Source of the DNA: an uncultured Prevotella sp.
GTDB lineage: Bacteria > Bacteroidota > Bacteroidia > Bacteroidales > Bacteroidaceae
DNA: 64,000 bases
Direction: 5' to 3'
Assembly (NCBI GenBank): GCA_944320305.1
Contig: CALUGW010000040.1
Span: 62,001-126,000, forward strand
Shown here: piece after piece, positions 42,670 through 51,735 of the stretch
Position numbering within the stretch: position 1 is the stretch's first letter
How the letters are laid out: each line of letters starts with the position of its first letter
Notes under the pieces: model-generated
What the model was told of the DNA's origin: nothing
Databases searched by the model: none
The model's input: only the letters and a program-made list of their open reading frames with translations
Translations under genes and position numbers: made by a program

Positions 42670-44319
42670 TCAATCCGCCGCAGGCAGGCAGTTTTTATTT
42701 GACAGTCTAAGCATCTCCCGCGCAAACTTTTTCGGGTATCCCGGACGTTCAACAGGGGCGCCCAAGCCGTCTTTGGTTCTTACAAAACGGCCATTCAAAA
42801 CAGGTTTGACAGTCATGTCATTGTGTCTGACAATCAGAAAAACGGCCAATTGCTTCCACCTGTCCAGCATCTGCTGCGCTTTTTCTGTTGAATAATGTTC
42901 TACAAAAGCGGCCGCATCAGCAGGGCTTGATTCGTGCAGTCTCAGTGCCTTTGCCTCGACAGACGGTTGTTCTTTAAAATAAGACGCATCCAATGAGTCT
43001 CGCACTTCGCGCAAATCAGAAAACATCTGTTCGTAACGTGGGTAAACCATGTTGCTGACCCAGTTCTGAATCCAGAAAGCATTATCGGCAGAAAATGTCA
43101 CAGCATCGGCGCCAGGAGTGTTGTAACACTCCGGCACTTTGCTCATGCTGCAATATATCGGAGTGAACGGAACCATGTTCGCATCATCATTGGCGAACCA
43201 AAGCACTCCACCAATCTCGCGTGGCAGCCAAGAACGCATCTGGCTGACAAAGACAAATCCTGACTGCTGGGTTGAAACAGGGCGTTCATTGAAGCATTTC
43301 AGCCCGTCCACCTCATACTCCAGAGGTGTCGGTCTGTAAGGCATCTGCCAAATACCACCGCCAATGTCGCCGTCCTTGCCGAGTGAGAACGGCGTGTTTT
43401 CATAATGGTCGCGCATCGCCGCCTCCATGTCTGCAACCGTCAGTTTCTTATCCGGAACAACCCATAACGGCATCGGTTCTGCATCTGCAACTATTCCTTC
43501 AACATACGGGACATATTTGTCCATGCCGTCCGCAACACGGTTGAAAAAGCTCCAGACACGAGCCTCGCACCACCTTCTGCAACCGAAATCGGGCGCAGCA
43601 TAAGTCATGCAGAAATTAAAATCAGCATCCTTGCCGTCATACCACCCTTTAGAACGCGCGAAATCAACAACATTTTTGGAGCACATCACGTTTTCTTTGT
43701 CACGGCTGTCAAATGTTCTGATGCGGCTTTGGTTCGCATGGGCACAAACGGCGTTGTCTGGAATGCGCACCGCCACCCAAACCACGCTCTTGCTTCCAGG
43801 GCCACACCCCATCATCTCCATTATCCAGGCTTCGTCAGGGTCGCATATTGTAAACGTCTCACCTTCACTGTTATAACCATATTCTTCTGCCAAAGAAGTC
43901 ATAACCTTTATCGCTTCCCTGGCAGAGCGTGACCGCTGCAAGCCAATATACATTAAGGAACCGTAGTCAATAATGCCTGTGGAGTCTACCATCTCAGGCC
44001 TGCCGCCAAAAGTGGTTTCCGCTATTGTGACCTGGAACTCGTTGATATTTCCAACAACGTTATATGTTTGATGCGCTTCCGGAATCTGTCCTTGGTACTC
44101 ATTTGTGTCCCAATTGTAAATCTTGCGCATGGTGCCTTTGGGGTGAATTCCTGCCGGATAATGACACAGCGATTGGAACATTCCGTAATCATCCGCACTG
44201 TAAGAGCACATTACCGAGCCGTCTGCACTTGCAGCTTTGCCAACTATAAAATTTGTACAGCCGTAAGAACAGACAGTAAAGCCTGTCATAACGACCAATG
44301 TCAATAAGAACTTGTTCAT
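42670..44319 (-). CDS. C69 family dipeptidase
   Basis: N-terminal nucleophile peptidase of 549 residues. A short signal (MNKFLLTLVVMTGFTVCSYG) ends directly before CTNFIVGKAASADGSVMCS, so Cys 21 becomes the N-terminal catalytic nucleophile after cleavage. Other features are CTFAI-like TFTICDPDEAWIMEMMGCG near residue 155, VRIPDNAVCAHANQSRIR near 185, CRRWCEARVWSFFN near 248, and a PYRPTPLEYEVDGLKCFNER region. Releases dipeptides in the periplasm or outside. Near the M23/nadC pair on the same strand, 45 bases after the M23 stop is its own start region. Confidence 0.93.
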   Translation of the reverse strand: MNKFLLTLVVMTGFTVCSYGCTNFIVGKAASADGSVMCSYSADDYGMFQSLCHYPAGIHPKGTMRKIYNWDTNEYQGQIPEAHQTYNVVGNINEFQVTIAETTFGGRPEMVDSTGIIDYGSLMYIGLQRSRSAREAIKVMTSLAEEYGYNSEGETFTICDPDEAWIMEMMGCGPGSKSVVWVAVRIPDNAVCAHANQSRIRTFDSRDKENVMCSKNVVDFARSKGWYDGKDADFNFCMTYAAPDFGCRRWCEARVWSFFNRVADGMDKYVPYVEGIVADAEPMPLWVVPDKKLTVADMEAAMRDHYENTPFSLGKDGDIGGGIWQMPYRPTPLEYEVDGLKCFNERPVSTQQSGFVFVSQMRSWLPREIGGVLWFANDDANMVPFTPIYCSMSKVPECYNTPGADAVTFSADNAFWIQNWVSNMVYPRYEQMFSDLREVRDSLDASYFKEQPSVEAKALRLHESSPADAAAFVEHYSTEKAQQMLDRWKQLAVFLIVRHNDMTVKPVLNGRFVRTKDGLGAPVERPGYPKKFAREMLRLSNKNCLPAAD

Positions 44320-44364
44320 ATATTCTGTCTCTGTTTTATTGCAAAATAAATTTCAATACATCTC

Positions 44365-46011
44365 TTAATACAAGATATTGTCTTTCACAACAGCCGTGTT
44401 GTTGCGGTTGTCAACGACTTCAAACTTTATTTCATGCCGCTTTCCCGTTCTGCGCACCGGTGTACATTCAAGATTACAAACCACGACATTGCTTTTGTCA
44501 AGTCTTTCAAAAAGTACAAAACATCCGTCCACATAGCCCTTGAAAGACTTCAAGCCGCTGCCACTGTCTGCTATTTTGTAACGGATCGTCTTGTCGGCAT
44601 TCCATCTGCCACGGCTCAGCGGAGTGATTTCCGGCGGTGTGTCATCGTTGGCAATGTGGTAAGCAACGCCAAGCTCACGCACAGATGCTGTGACCCAGCC
44701 GTTGTGATATGCTCCGCCACAATAGCGCCCGTCACTTGTTTCAATATAAAGCTTTTCCGGGTGAGACACCGTGCCTGCAACGGCGATTGAAAGTTCCGCC
44801 CACGACATTAACGGTATGACTTTGTCGCAAAACAGGTAATTCGGCGAGAGCGATGACGGACAATCCAGCCTTCGCGGAGCAAGTGTGATGTCTTCCGCCA
44901 AAGTTCCGCGAGGCAGCACAAGCAGACAGCCGGGCATCGACACTCTTGAAAGCCTGTCATAACGCACTGCGACACAGGATGCAGCACGTTTTGGGGTGCC
45001 AAAGGCTGTCCTCTCCCCTGTCACAACGAACTTGTAGACAGCCGTATTCCCGAAATAATCCGAAAGGCGGTATTCAATATGGTAATCGCGTTCTTCGCTA
45101 AACTCAACAATTCCGCGACTACAGTCAGCAGAAACAAAGGGTATGGTTACACCTGGCAGAATGAACGATCTGGCATACCAGACACCATAACGGCAATAAT
45201 GATCGTAATCAAACAAGTAATTAATCTGACGGTTGAACATTGGAGGCAGATTGTCCACAGTACTTCGAAAAACCTCTTCACCGTCAACAAACAATGCTGT
45301 CTCACGCACGCCATATCTGTTGTAAGTGGCCTCCATATAATCATTTGCCCAAATCCCGAAGCCTACTTTTCCCCACGCCGTAAAGCGGTGTGGCAGCTCA
45401 TGTGACGAGAATCCATAAGAACGCTTTATCGGACTACCGTCAAACACCCCCTCCCCTTTTACAGGATAAGCCATAAAGGCATGGGCAATCGGCGGCTGAC
45501 TGTCGTTGACAGCCCATCCGATAACATCCAGCGGATCCTTGATATGCCCGTTCTTTGCATCATGCAGCTCCAAATGCAGATGCGGCGCAGAGCTTGCGCC
45601 GGTATTGCCGCTAACCGCAACAAACTGTCCGCGGGCGACAGGACATACCGATGGAGCAAGACGCACGTCGGCAATACTAGCCCCGTTGGCATACTGCCAT
45701 TTGCGCAGTTCCTTTGTAATACGCGGCGCAAATGACTTCAAATGGCAATAAACACTGACATTCCCGTCTGGATGCGTGATGTAAAGAGCATTGCCAAAGC
45801 CGTTTAGGCCCACTGTTATGCGGCTCACGTATCCGTCAGAAATGGCCGACAGCTTCTTTCCTTCCACTCCACCGGTCTTTATGTCAATACCACAGTGAAA
45901 GTGATTGGGGCGTGGCTCACCAAAATTTCCGGCAAGCACAACATCGTAATCAACCGGCGAAGAATAAGCAAAGCGGACTGCCAACAGCAGTCCGACTATA
46001 GCACTCAACAT
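44365..46011 (-). CDS. M23 family metallopeptidase
   Basis: Exported peptidoglycan endopeptidase-like protein, 548 residues. Signal-like MLSAIVGLLLAVRFAYSS, then the M23 core: RPNHFHCGIDIKTGGVEGKK (H-x8-D pair) near residue 38, GLNGFGNALYITHPDGNVSV, and ASSAPHLHLELHDAKNG near 145 (HLHLE, H-x-H). The remaining 380 residues are beta-rich and unknown. Its ATG overlaps the nadC stop by seven bases, so translation is coupled to nadC; I see no functional link other than operon position. Confidence 0.93.
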   Translation of the reverse strand: MLSAIVGLLLAVRFAYSSPVDYDVVLAGNFGEPRPNHFHCGIDIKTGGVEGKKLSAISDGYVSRITVGLNGFGNALYITHPDGNVSVYCHLKSFAPRITKELRKWQYANGASIADVRLAPSVCPVARGQFVAVSGNTGASSAPHLHLELHDAKNGHIKDPLDVIGWAVNDSQPPIAHAFMAYPVKGEGVFDGSPIKRSYGFSSHELPHRFTAWGKVGFGIWANDYMEATYNRYGVRETALFVDGEEVFRSTVDNLPPMFNRQINYLFDYDHYCRYGVWYARSFILPGVTIPFVSADCSRGIVEFSEERDYHIEYRLSDYFGNTAVYKFVVTGERTAFGTPKRAASCVAVRYDRLSRVSMPGCLLVLPRGTLAEDITLAPRRLDCPSSLSPNYLFCDKVIPLMSWAELSIAVAGTVSHPEKLYIETSDGRYCGGAYHNGWVTASVRELGVAYHIANDDTPPEITPLSRGRWNADKTIRYKIADSGSGLKSFKGYVDGCFVLFERLDKSNVVVCNLECTPVRRTGKRHEIKFEVVDNRNNTAVVKDNILY

Positions 46012-46853
46012 GCCTTAAAGCTCATGTCCAGACACTTTACAGAATGCGTGAGGGCGCCAACCGACACAAAATCTACGCCACATTCGGCGTACTGGCGTAT
46101 TGTGTCAAACGTTATGCCGCCACTTGATTCCGTCTCATACTTCCCGCCGATAATCTCAACAGCCTTTTTTGTGTCTTCCACTGAGAAATTATCCAGCATG
46201 ATTCTGTCAACGCCGCCCTGTGCCAAAACCTCTTTTATTTCTTCAAAGTTACGCACTTCGATTTCAATCTTCAGGTTGAGCTGCTTGTCTTCAAGATATT
46301 TGTGGCACCGTGCTATCGCATTGCTGATACCTCCGCAGAAATCAACATGGTTGTCTTTTAGCAGTATCATGTCAAACAATCCTATGCGATGATTGCACCC
46401 GCCGCCTATTTTGACAGCTTGCTTCTCAAGCATACGCATTCCCGGTGTGGTCTTGCGTGTGTCAAGCACTCTGGTTTTTGTTCCTTTCAGCAACTCGACA
46501 TATCGGTTTGTTGTTGTGGCAATGCCGCTCATGCGCTGCATGATGTTCAGCATCAGCCTCTCGGTCTGCAACAGAGACCTCACTTTGCCTGTCACAACCA
46601 TTGCCACATCGCCAGGTTCAACCCTTGCGCCATCTTCCATCAGCACCTCGACTTCAAGCTCCGGGTCAAATCTGCGGAACACCTCCTGTGCCACTTTTAC
46701 ACCGGCAAGAATGCCACGCTCTTTTATAAGCAACTTTGACTTGCCGATGGCCTCGTCGGGAATACAGCACAGAGTGGTGTGGTCGCCGTCACCAATATCT
46801 TCCGCAAAAGCCAGATCTATAAGTCTGTCTTCCAGTTCATCTACACTCAACAT
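46005..46853 (-). CDS. nadC: Nicotinate-nucleotide pyrophosphorylase (carboxylating)
   Basis: Forms nicotinate mononucleotide from quinolinate and PRPP in NAD synthesis. 282 residues. Seen are FAEDIGDGDHTTLCCIP near residue 14, ERLMLNIMQRMSGIATTTN near 98, TRKTTPGMRMLEKQAVKIGG near 132 with the TRKT-x-PG motif, HRIGLFDMILLKDNHV near 155 and VDRIMLDNFSVEDTKKAV near 215. Overlaps the M23 gene that follows. nadA and nadB are not in the window. Confidence 0.97.
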   Translation of the reverse strand: MLSVDELEDRLIDLAFAEDIGDGDHTTLCCIPDEAIGKSKLLIKERGILAGVKVAQEVFRRFDPELEVEVLMEDGARVEPGDVAMVVTGKVRSLLQTERLMLNIMQRMSGIATTTNRYVELLKGTKTRVLDTRKTTPGMRMLEKQAVKIGGGCNHRIGLFDMILLKDNHVDFCGGISNAIARCHKYLEDKQLNLKIEIEVRNFEEIKEVLAQGGVDRIMLDNFSVEDTKKAVEIIGGKYETESSGGITFDTIRQYAECGVDFVSVGALTHSVKCLDMSFKAC

Positions 46854-46903
46854 TTTACTTTATTATTTTGATTAAAACAAATCGGAATATCTCCAAATCC
46901 CAA

Positions 46904-47386
46904 TTACAGATACACCCCAACGCCTACCCGCAAACCAATTGTACTATAATCTCCATGATTCTTGAACGACTGGTTGTAATAAATCTCGGGTTCTATTGTG
47001 ACTTTCTCATTTAAGAAAAAAGCATATCCGACCTGTATGCCGGGCATAAAATCATCATAATCGTCACCAGCGTGCACATAACTCATGCCGGCTCCAAGAT
47101 ACAGACCGTTCTGAACTATATAATATCTCGCGCCTAATGCAGCATTGAATGACGAAGGAATGTCATGCTTCTTGTCATACCCCAACTGAGCAGTGACCAT
47201 CCAATTGTCCTCAAAAATATATCCGCCTTTTGCTTCAATTCCGAAACTGCCTTTTGACAAGCCGTTATAGCTCAAATCCATACTTGAAACAGACGCGCCA
47301 ACATACTTTTTGCCCGACTCAAACTGGGCAAAAGATGCCGCAGAAACAAACATGGCCATAAACATGGCCAAAAGAACCTTTCTCAT
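46904..47386 (-). CDS. Small outer-membrane beta-barrel protein
   Basis: About 160 residues from ATG 47386 (MRKVLLAMFMAMFVSAASFA signal peptide). Eight alternating amphipathic strands (for example FGIEAKGGYIFEDNWMVTAQ, ALGARYYIVQNGLYLGAGMS, VGYAFFLNEKVTIEPEIYYN) and the C-terminal VGVGVYL with an aromatic close to the end suggest an OmpA/OmpX-like 8-stranded barrel (outer membrane beta-barrel domain, PF13505 type). Function unknown. The frame extends ten codons to 47416 but the signal peptide fixes the start. Confidence 0.88.
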   Translation of the reverse strand: MRKVLLAMFMAMFVSAASFAQFESGKKYVGASVSSMDLSYNGLSKGSFGIEAKGGYIFEDNWMVTAQLGYDKKHDIPSSFNAALGARYYIVQNGLYLGAGMSYVHAGDDYDDFMPGIQVGYAFFLNEKVTIEPEIYYNQSFKNHGDYSTIGLRVGVGVYL

Positions 47387-47577
47387 ATCCAATTTTTCTA
47401 AAATTATCCATATCACAAATACTAAAATGCAGCGGACTGCCTGTCTCTGTCTGCCGAAACATCGAATGCAGCATTAAAAACAAACATTCATTCCACAGCC
47501 AGCAAGCGTTACCGGCCACATTCAGCCATTGCATCTGCAAAAATAGCTATTTAATTCGAGAAATGGGAAAAATAATC

Positions 47578-47585
47578 ATAACTTT
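47578..47585 (+). promoter_or_regulatory. -7 element of the GHL10 glycosidase gene
   Basis: TAACTTTG, 22 bases before ATG 47608. It lies inside the longer reading frame from 47563, which therefore cannot be the real start if this promoter is used. Confidence 0.65.
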
Positions 47586-47607
47586 GCACACAAACAAGAA
47601 TAAAATC

Positions 47608-49299
47608 ATGCTTATCCGCCATACAAGACGCATATTTGCAACAGTGCTATTGTCCTTATTGTGCCTGTCCGCATTATCTTCAACAACAACTTATCCGTTT
47701 CCCAAATACGAGGCAAGAGCCGTTTGGCTGACCACTATCGGAGGTCTTGACTGGCCGCAGACATATTCAAATTCGCCTGAAACGGAACAAATACAGAAAC
47801 GTGAGCTGTGCCGTATTCTTGACAAGCTGCAAGCCGCCAACGTTAATATAGTGCTGCTTCAGACAAGAATCCGTGGCACTGTCATATATCCTTCGGCATT
47901 TGAGCCTTGGGACGGGTGCCTTTCAGGACGTCCCGGGGTGTCGCCCGGTTACGATGCCCTCAAATTCGCTATAGAAGAATGCCACAAGCGTGGAATGGAA
48001 CTCCACGCATGGGTTGTAGCCATACCTGTTGGCAAATGGAACGCGGCCGGCTGCTCAAAGATAAGGAAAGGATATCCGGCGCTGGCACACAGAATCGGCG
48101 CAGAAGGCTATCTTGATCCGGAACGGGTCGGCACTGCCGATTATTTGGCCAGAATCTGCACTGAAATTACCGAGAACTATGATGTCGACGGCATTCATCT
48201 TGACTACATCCGCTACCCTGAGAATTGGAACAAACGGATTGACAGAAGCGCAGGACGCGCCAATATAACAAGAATTGTAAGACGGATATACGCCGCCGTG
48301 AAAGCCTCCAAGCCGTGGGTGAAGCTGAGCTGCTCGCCTGTCGGCAAGCACAGCGATTTGCAAAGATACAGCAGCCACGGCTGGAACGCATACCACAAAG
48401 TGTGCCAGGATGCTCAAGGATGGCTGGCCGAGGGCATAATGGATGCCATTTTCCCAATGATGTATTTCAAGGGGAACCAATTTTATCCGTTCGCTTTTGA
48501 CTGGCTCGAGAACAGCCGGGGACGCATTGTCGGTGCAGGGCTCGGCCTGTATTTCCTTTCACCACGCGAAAGAGATTGGGATTCAGAGGTGATAAAGCGC
48601 GAGCTGCATGTGCTGCGCCGTCATGGTATCGGCCACGCCTATTTCAGAAGCAAGTTTTTTACAGACAATACGAAGGGTGTTTATAATTTTTCCAAAGACG
48701 TGATAGACCCTGTACCGGCACTTGTGCCGCCGATGAAATGGCAATCGCCCACTCCACCCTCGGCACCGACAGCACTCAACGTGTCGCGCCATGCCGACAT
48801 GGACATTCTTTCATGGGGAAGCGCGAAAGACAATTCCGACGGTCCCTACCTGACATATAACATTTATGCCTCTGAGCAATATCCTGTCGATACACACGAC
48901 TCAAGAAACATACTGGCTGTACGCCAAAAAAAGCAAGAAATTGCAATACCGCACCAAACAACCGCAACAGAACTGAATTATGCTGTTACGGCAGTTGACA
49001 GATACGGCAATGAAAGCGCCGCAATTGCAAGTCTTCGGAAACATACCATGACAGCAAGCACTGCCAGTCTGCTTGACAATGACGGAATGACAATGCGAAT
49101 ACCGGTCAACAGGAATACAACAGACGCAGACCTGATAATAATTGAAAGCCTGCAAGGCGTCATCGTGGCCACGCGCCAACTCAATGACAGTGTTAACATC
49201 TCCGACATACCCTGCGGTTTTTATGTGCTGAAAACCCTCAATGAAAAAGGTATAGCCCACAGGCTGGGCCTCTTCACTGTAAAGCGTTTGCAGAGATAA
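47608..49299 (+). CDS. Family 10-like glycosyl hydrolase (GHL10)
   Basis: Secreted glycosidase-like protein of about 563 residues. Signal peptide MLIRHTRRIFATVLLSLLCL, then the GHL10 barrel: EARAVWLTTIGGLDWPQTYS, ANVNIVLLQTRIRGTVIYPS, ECHKRGMELHAWVVAIPVG, YDVDGIHLDYIRYPENW near residue 200 (acidic residues at the barrel mouth), GIMDAIFPMMYFKGNQFYPF. A C-terminal fibronectin III-like domain begins near PSAPTALNVSRHADMDILSW. Relatives (DUF187, YngK) act on peptidoglycan or cell-wall glycans. Substrate not determined. Single plus-strand gene. Confidence 0.9.
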   Translation: MLIRHTRRIFATVLLSLLCLSALSSTTTYPFPKYEARAVWLTTIGGLDWPQTYSNSPETEQIQKRELCRILDKLQAANVNIVLLQTRIRGTVIYPSAFEPWDGCLSGRPGVSPGYDALKFAIEECHKRGMELHAWVVAIPVGKWNAAGCSKIRKGYPALAHRIGAEGYLDPERVGTADYLARICTEITENYDVDGIHLDYIRYPENWNKRIDRSAGRANITRIVRRIYAAVKASKPWVKLSCSPVGKHSDLQRYSSHGWNAYHKVCQDAQGWLAEGIMDAIFPMMYFKGNQFYPFAFDWLENSRGRIVGAGLGLYFLSPRERDWDSEVIKRELHVLRRHGIGHAYFRSKFFTDNTKGVYNFSKDVIDPVPALVPPMKWQSPTPPSAPTALNVSRHADMDILSWGSAKDNSDGPYLTYNIYASEQYPVDTHDSRNILAVRQKKQEIAIPHQTTATELNYAVTAVDRYGNESAAIASLRKHTMTASTASLLDNDGMTMRIPVNRNTTDADLIIIESLQGVIVATRQLNDSVNISDIPCGFYVLKTLNEKGIAHRLGLFTVKRLQR

Positions 49300-49339
49300 T
49301 TGGCGGCGGCACGTGTTTCCACGCTTCCGGCTACGGGTT

Positions 49340-50458
49340 CTATTCTTCGATGTGTGTCAGCGAATGTGCGAAAGAAGCCACAAAACTCGTCAGGGCTTCC
49401 GCCGGATAGAAGTTGAAGAAACGCGCAAGATGCTTTGCCTGCCATGTCATCGCCCCCATGTTGCTTGTGCGCACAAATATGTTTTTCCCCTGAGTGAAAT
49501 ACCACTCTTCGTTATGATTGGCGGTAAGCAAGAATATGTCATCCACTATTTTATCGATTCCCAAGCCAAGTTTTCTGCCGACAAACAGCATTTCGTCTTT
49601 ATCAAATCCGAACAACTCTGTCAACAGCGCGCCTTCCACTTCCGCCATCCGTCCCAGACCAAGCACGGAAATCCACTTTTTCAGTTTCCCGTAATCCACA
49701 TCGTCTCCGGCGTTTCTGACAAGCATTCCCAGGTCTATCACCTGTTTCAGACTGATGCCGTCATTGATTATATAGCGCGCGATCCGCAAGACAGCCAGCA
49801 GCAGCCTCAGCGTTGCCGGAACCACCTCAATCTTTGTGTCTTCTATGCGGATATATTCAGAGTCGCAGCAACTTATCTCGCTGCTAATGATGTTCTGCAG
49901 CTTTCGGTTCAGAAAAGAGTTCGTAAGCCGCTGCGCGGTGGTGTAGTGCTCCACCGTCAGCCCGTTCCATGTATAGATCAACGTGCCCTTTTCCGTCCGG
50001 CTTACGGCTTTTCCGTTCTCCTTTGCCCAGGCTTCGGCCTTGTCTGCCTGCGGCTTATAAGGGAAAAAAATGTCCACATCGCCACAGGTGCGGTGCAGCG
50101 GATTGCCGTAAAGCGTTGCCGCGCCGACCCCATGAAGCATGATGGGGCGCAACTGTTCTTTGTTGAAAATGCCGAACAGCTCCGCCATGGGAGCGTAAGC
50201 CGCCCGATTGGCATTTTCTGTCTCTTCTGCTGTTTTGCGCCATTTGTCCGCAAGTGCCGGCGGAATCTGCAGGAAGAAATCCTCCGCACAGTTGTTTATA
50301 CCGTCATTGATCAGTGCTGCCACACTGTGCATGAGCGATATGTTGTACAGCCGGTTCCATTTCCATGGCGACATCGGCTCTATCGACTCTGAGGCTGTTC
50401 CAAAAGCCCCGCTCCGCAGCAACCGGAAAAAGTTGCGCTGTATAACGTCCGTCTTCAT
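49340..50458 (-). CDS. Nucleotidyltransferase family protein
   Basis: About 372 residues of the uncharacterised nucleotidyltransferase family (PF14907 type). The core motif is LHGVGAATLYGNPLHRTCGD then VDIFFPYK near residue 105, the G-x-D-x-D form of a nucleotidyltransferase metal site (G-D-V-D-I). The C-terminal part is helical. Start ATG 50458 overlaps the nhaC stop by four bases (ATGA); the longer frame to 50737 lies inside nhaC. Substrate unknown; its place behind uxaA-nhaC has no obvious reason. Confidence 0.85.
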   Translation of the reverse strand: MKTDVIQRNFFRLLRSGAFGTASESIEPMSPWKWNRLYNISLMHSVAALINDGINNCAEDFFLQIPPALADKWRKTAEETENANRAAYAPMAELFGIFNKEQLRPIMLHGVGAATLYGNPLHRTCGDVDIFFPYKPQADKAEAWAKENGKAVSRTEKGTLIYTWNGLTVEHYTTAQRLTNSFLNRKLQNIISSEISCCDSEYIRIEDTKIEVVPATLRLLLAVLRIARYIINDGISLKQVIDLGMLVRNAGDDVDYGKLKKWISVLGLGRMAEVEGALLTELFGFDKDEMLFVGRKLGLGIDKIVDDIFLLTANHNEEWYFTQGKNIFVRTSNMGAMTWQAKHLARFFNFYPAEALTSFVASFAHSLTHIEE

Positions 50459-51735
50459 TTTGAGAATCTCCGAGGATACCTGAACACAATCGAAGCCACA
50501 GTGGCGAGTCCTATTGCGAATGGATAGTACAGATAAGGAATGAGGCTCACAGGGTTTACCGCCGCCAGCCCGGCTCCCATCAGTATCTGCGCGCCATATG
50601 GGATCACTCCCTGAACACAGCACGACATTGTGTCGAGTATGCTCGCGCACTTGCGGTTGTCCACTCCATAGCGGTCGCCGATGTGCTTTGCTATGTTCCC
50701 CACTGTTATTATCGCCACGGTGTTGTTTGCCGTGCAAATGTTCACGACACCCACCAGCGCCGCAATGCTCAGCTCTGCGCCCCGCATGCTCCTTACGTGT
50801 TTCGTGATGACTTTAATGATGCAGTCAATGCCGCCGCGCTCTTTTATAAGTTCCAGCATTCCGGCGGCAAGCATTGTTATTATGATCAGCTCGCCCATGC
50901 CTGTGATGCCGGCGCCCATTGCCTGGAGCCAGCCGAACACGCTGAAAGAGCCGTCCGCAATGCCTATCAGCCCTGTCAATGCAATGCCGAGGGTGAGCAC
51001 GGCCATCACGTTCATGCCGAAAATGGCTGTGACAAGCACCACGACATATGGCAGCACTTTCACCACATCTGCCTCCGGAACTGCGGCCGGCGCCTGGATG
51101 TCTGTGCCGAGCAAGGCATAAAGCGCAAGAATGATCACCGCCGGAGGAATTGTTATGAAAGCGTTCACTCTGAACTTGTCGCTCAGACGGCAGCCCTGGG
51201 TCGATGTCGCGGCGATTGTCGTGTCAGAGATAAACGACAGATTGTCTCCAAAAAACGAACCGCCCACGACAACGGCCGTCAGCATCGGCACGTCGGCTCC
51301 TGTCGAGTGGGCGATGCCTGCGGCTATCGGGGCAAGGGCCACAATCGTTCCCACGCTCGTGCCGATTGACAGCGAAATGAAGCAGGAGGCCAGAAAAAGC
51401 CCCGGCAGCAGCAGTCCGTCCGGCAACAGGGCGAGAGTGAGGTTGACCGCTGCGTCAATGCACCCCATCATCTTGGCGCTGTTGGCAAATGCTCCGGCCA
51501 GGATGAAAATCCACAGCATAAGCATCATGTTGTCAGTGCTGGCGCCACGGCTGAAGATGTCTATGCGGCGCCGGAGCGGCATTCCGCCGCTCACGGCAAC
51601 AGCATAGACAGACGATATCATGAATGCCACTGTTATCGGCACCTTGTAAAAGTCGCCCGCAATGACCGAGACTCCGAGATACAAGGCCACGAACACTATC
51701 AGCGGGCTGAGGGCTATGAAGCCTTTGCGGTCCAT
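50455..51735 (-). CDS. NhaC-type Na+/H+ antiporter
   Basis: A 426-residue membrane protein with about ten helices. Conserved segments are GTSVGTIVALAPIAAGIAHS near residue 125, VVVGGSFFGDNLSFISDTTI near 155 (the NhaC/ArsB-type acidic loop DNLS-FISD) and GVVNICTANNTVAIITVGNI near 320. Antiports Na+ (or another cation) for protons, or a malate/lactate-type exchange in some NhaC relatives. It starts directly at the uxaA stop and overlaps the next gene, so transport linked to altronate use is possible but unproven. Confidence 0.9.
   Translation of the reverse strand: MDRKGFIALSPLIVFVALYLGVSVIAGDFYKVPITVAFMISSVYAVAVSGGMPLRRRIDIFSRGASTDNMMLMLWIFILAGAFANSAKMMGCIDAAVNLTLALLPDGLLLPGLFLASCFISLSIGTSVGTIVALAPIAAGIAHSTGADVPMLTAVVVGGSFFGDNLSFISDTTIAATSTQGCRLSDKFRVNAFITIPPAVIILALYALLGTDIQAPAAVPEADVVKVLPYVVVLVTAIFGMNVMAVLTLGIALTGLIGIADGSFSVFGWLQAMGAGITGMGELIIITMLAAGMLELIKERGGIDCIIKVITKHVRSMRGAELSIAALVGVVNICTANNTVAIITVGNIAKHIGDRYGVDNRKCASILDTMSCCVQGVIPYGAQILMGAGLAAVNPVSLIPYLYYPFAIGLATVASIVFRYPRRFSK

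Noticed and set aside
49340-50737. 465-residue version of the nucleotidyltransferase
   Set aside because: The first 93 codons lie inside nhaC in another frame; the ATGA overlap at 50458 gives the start.
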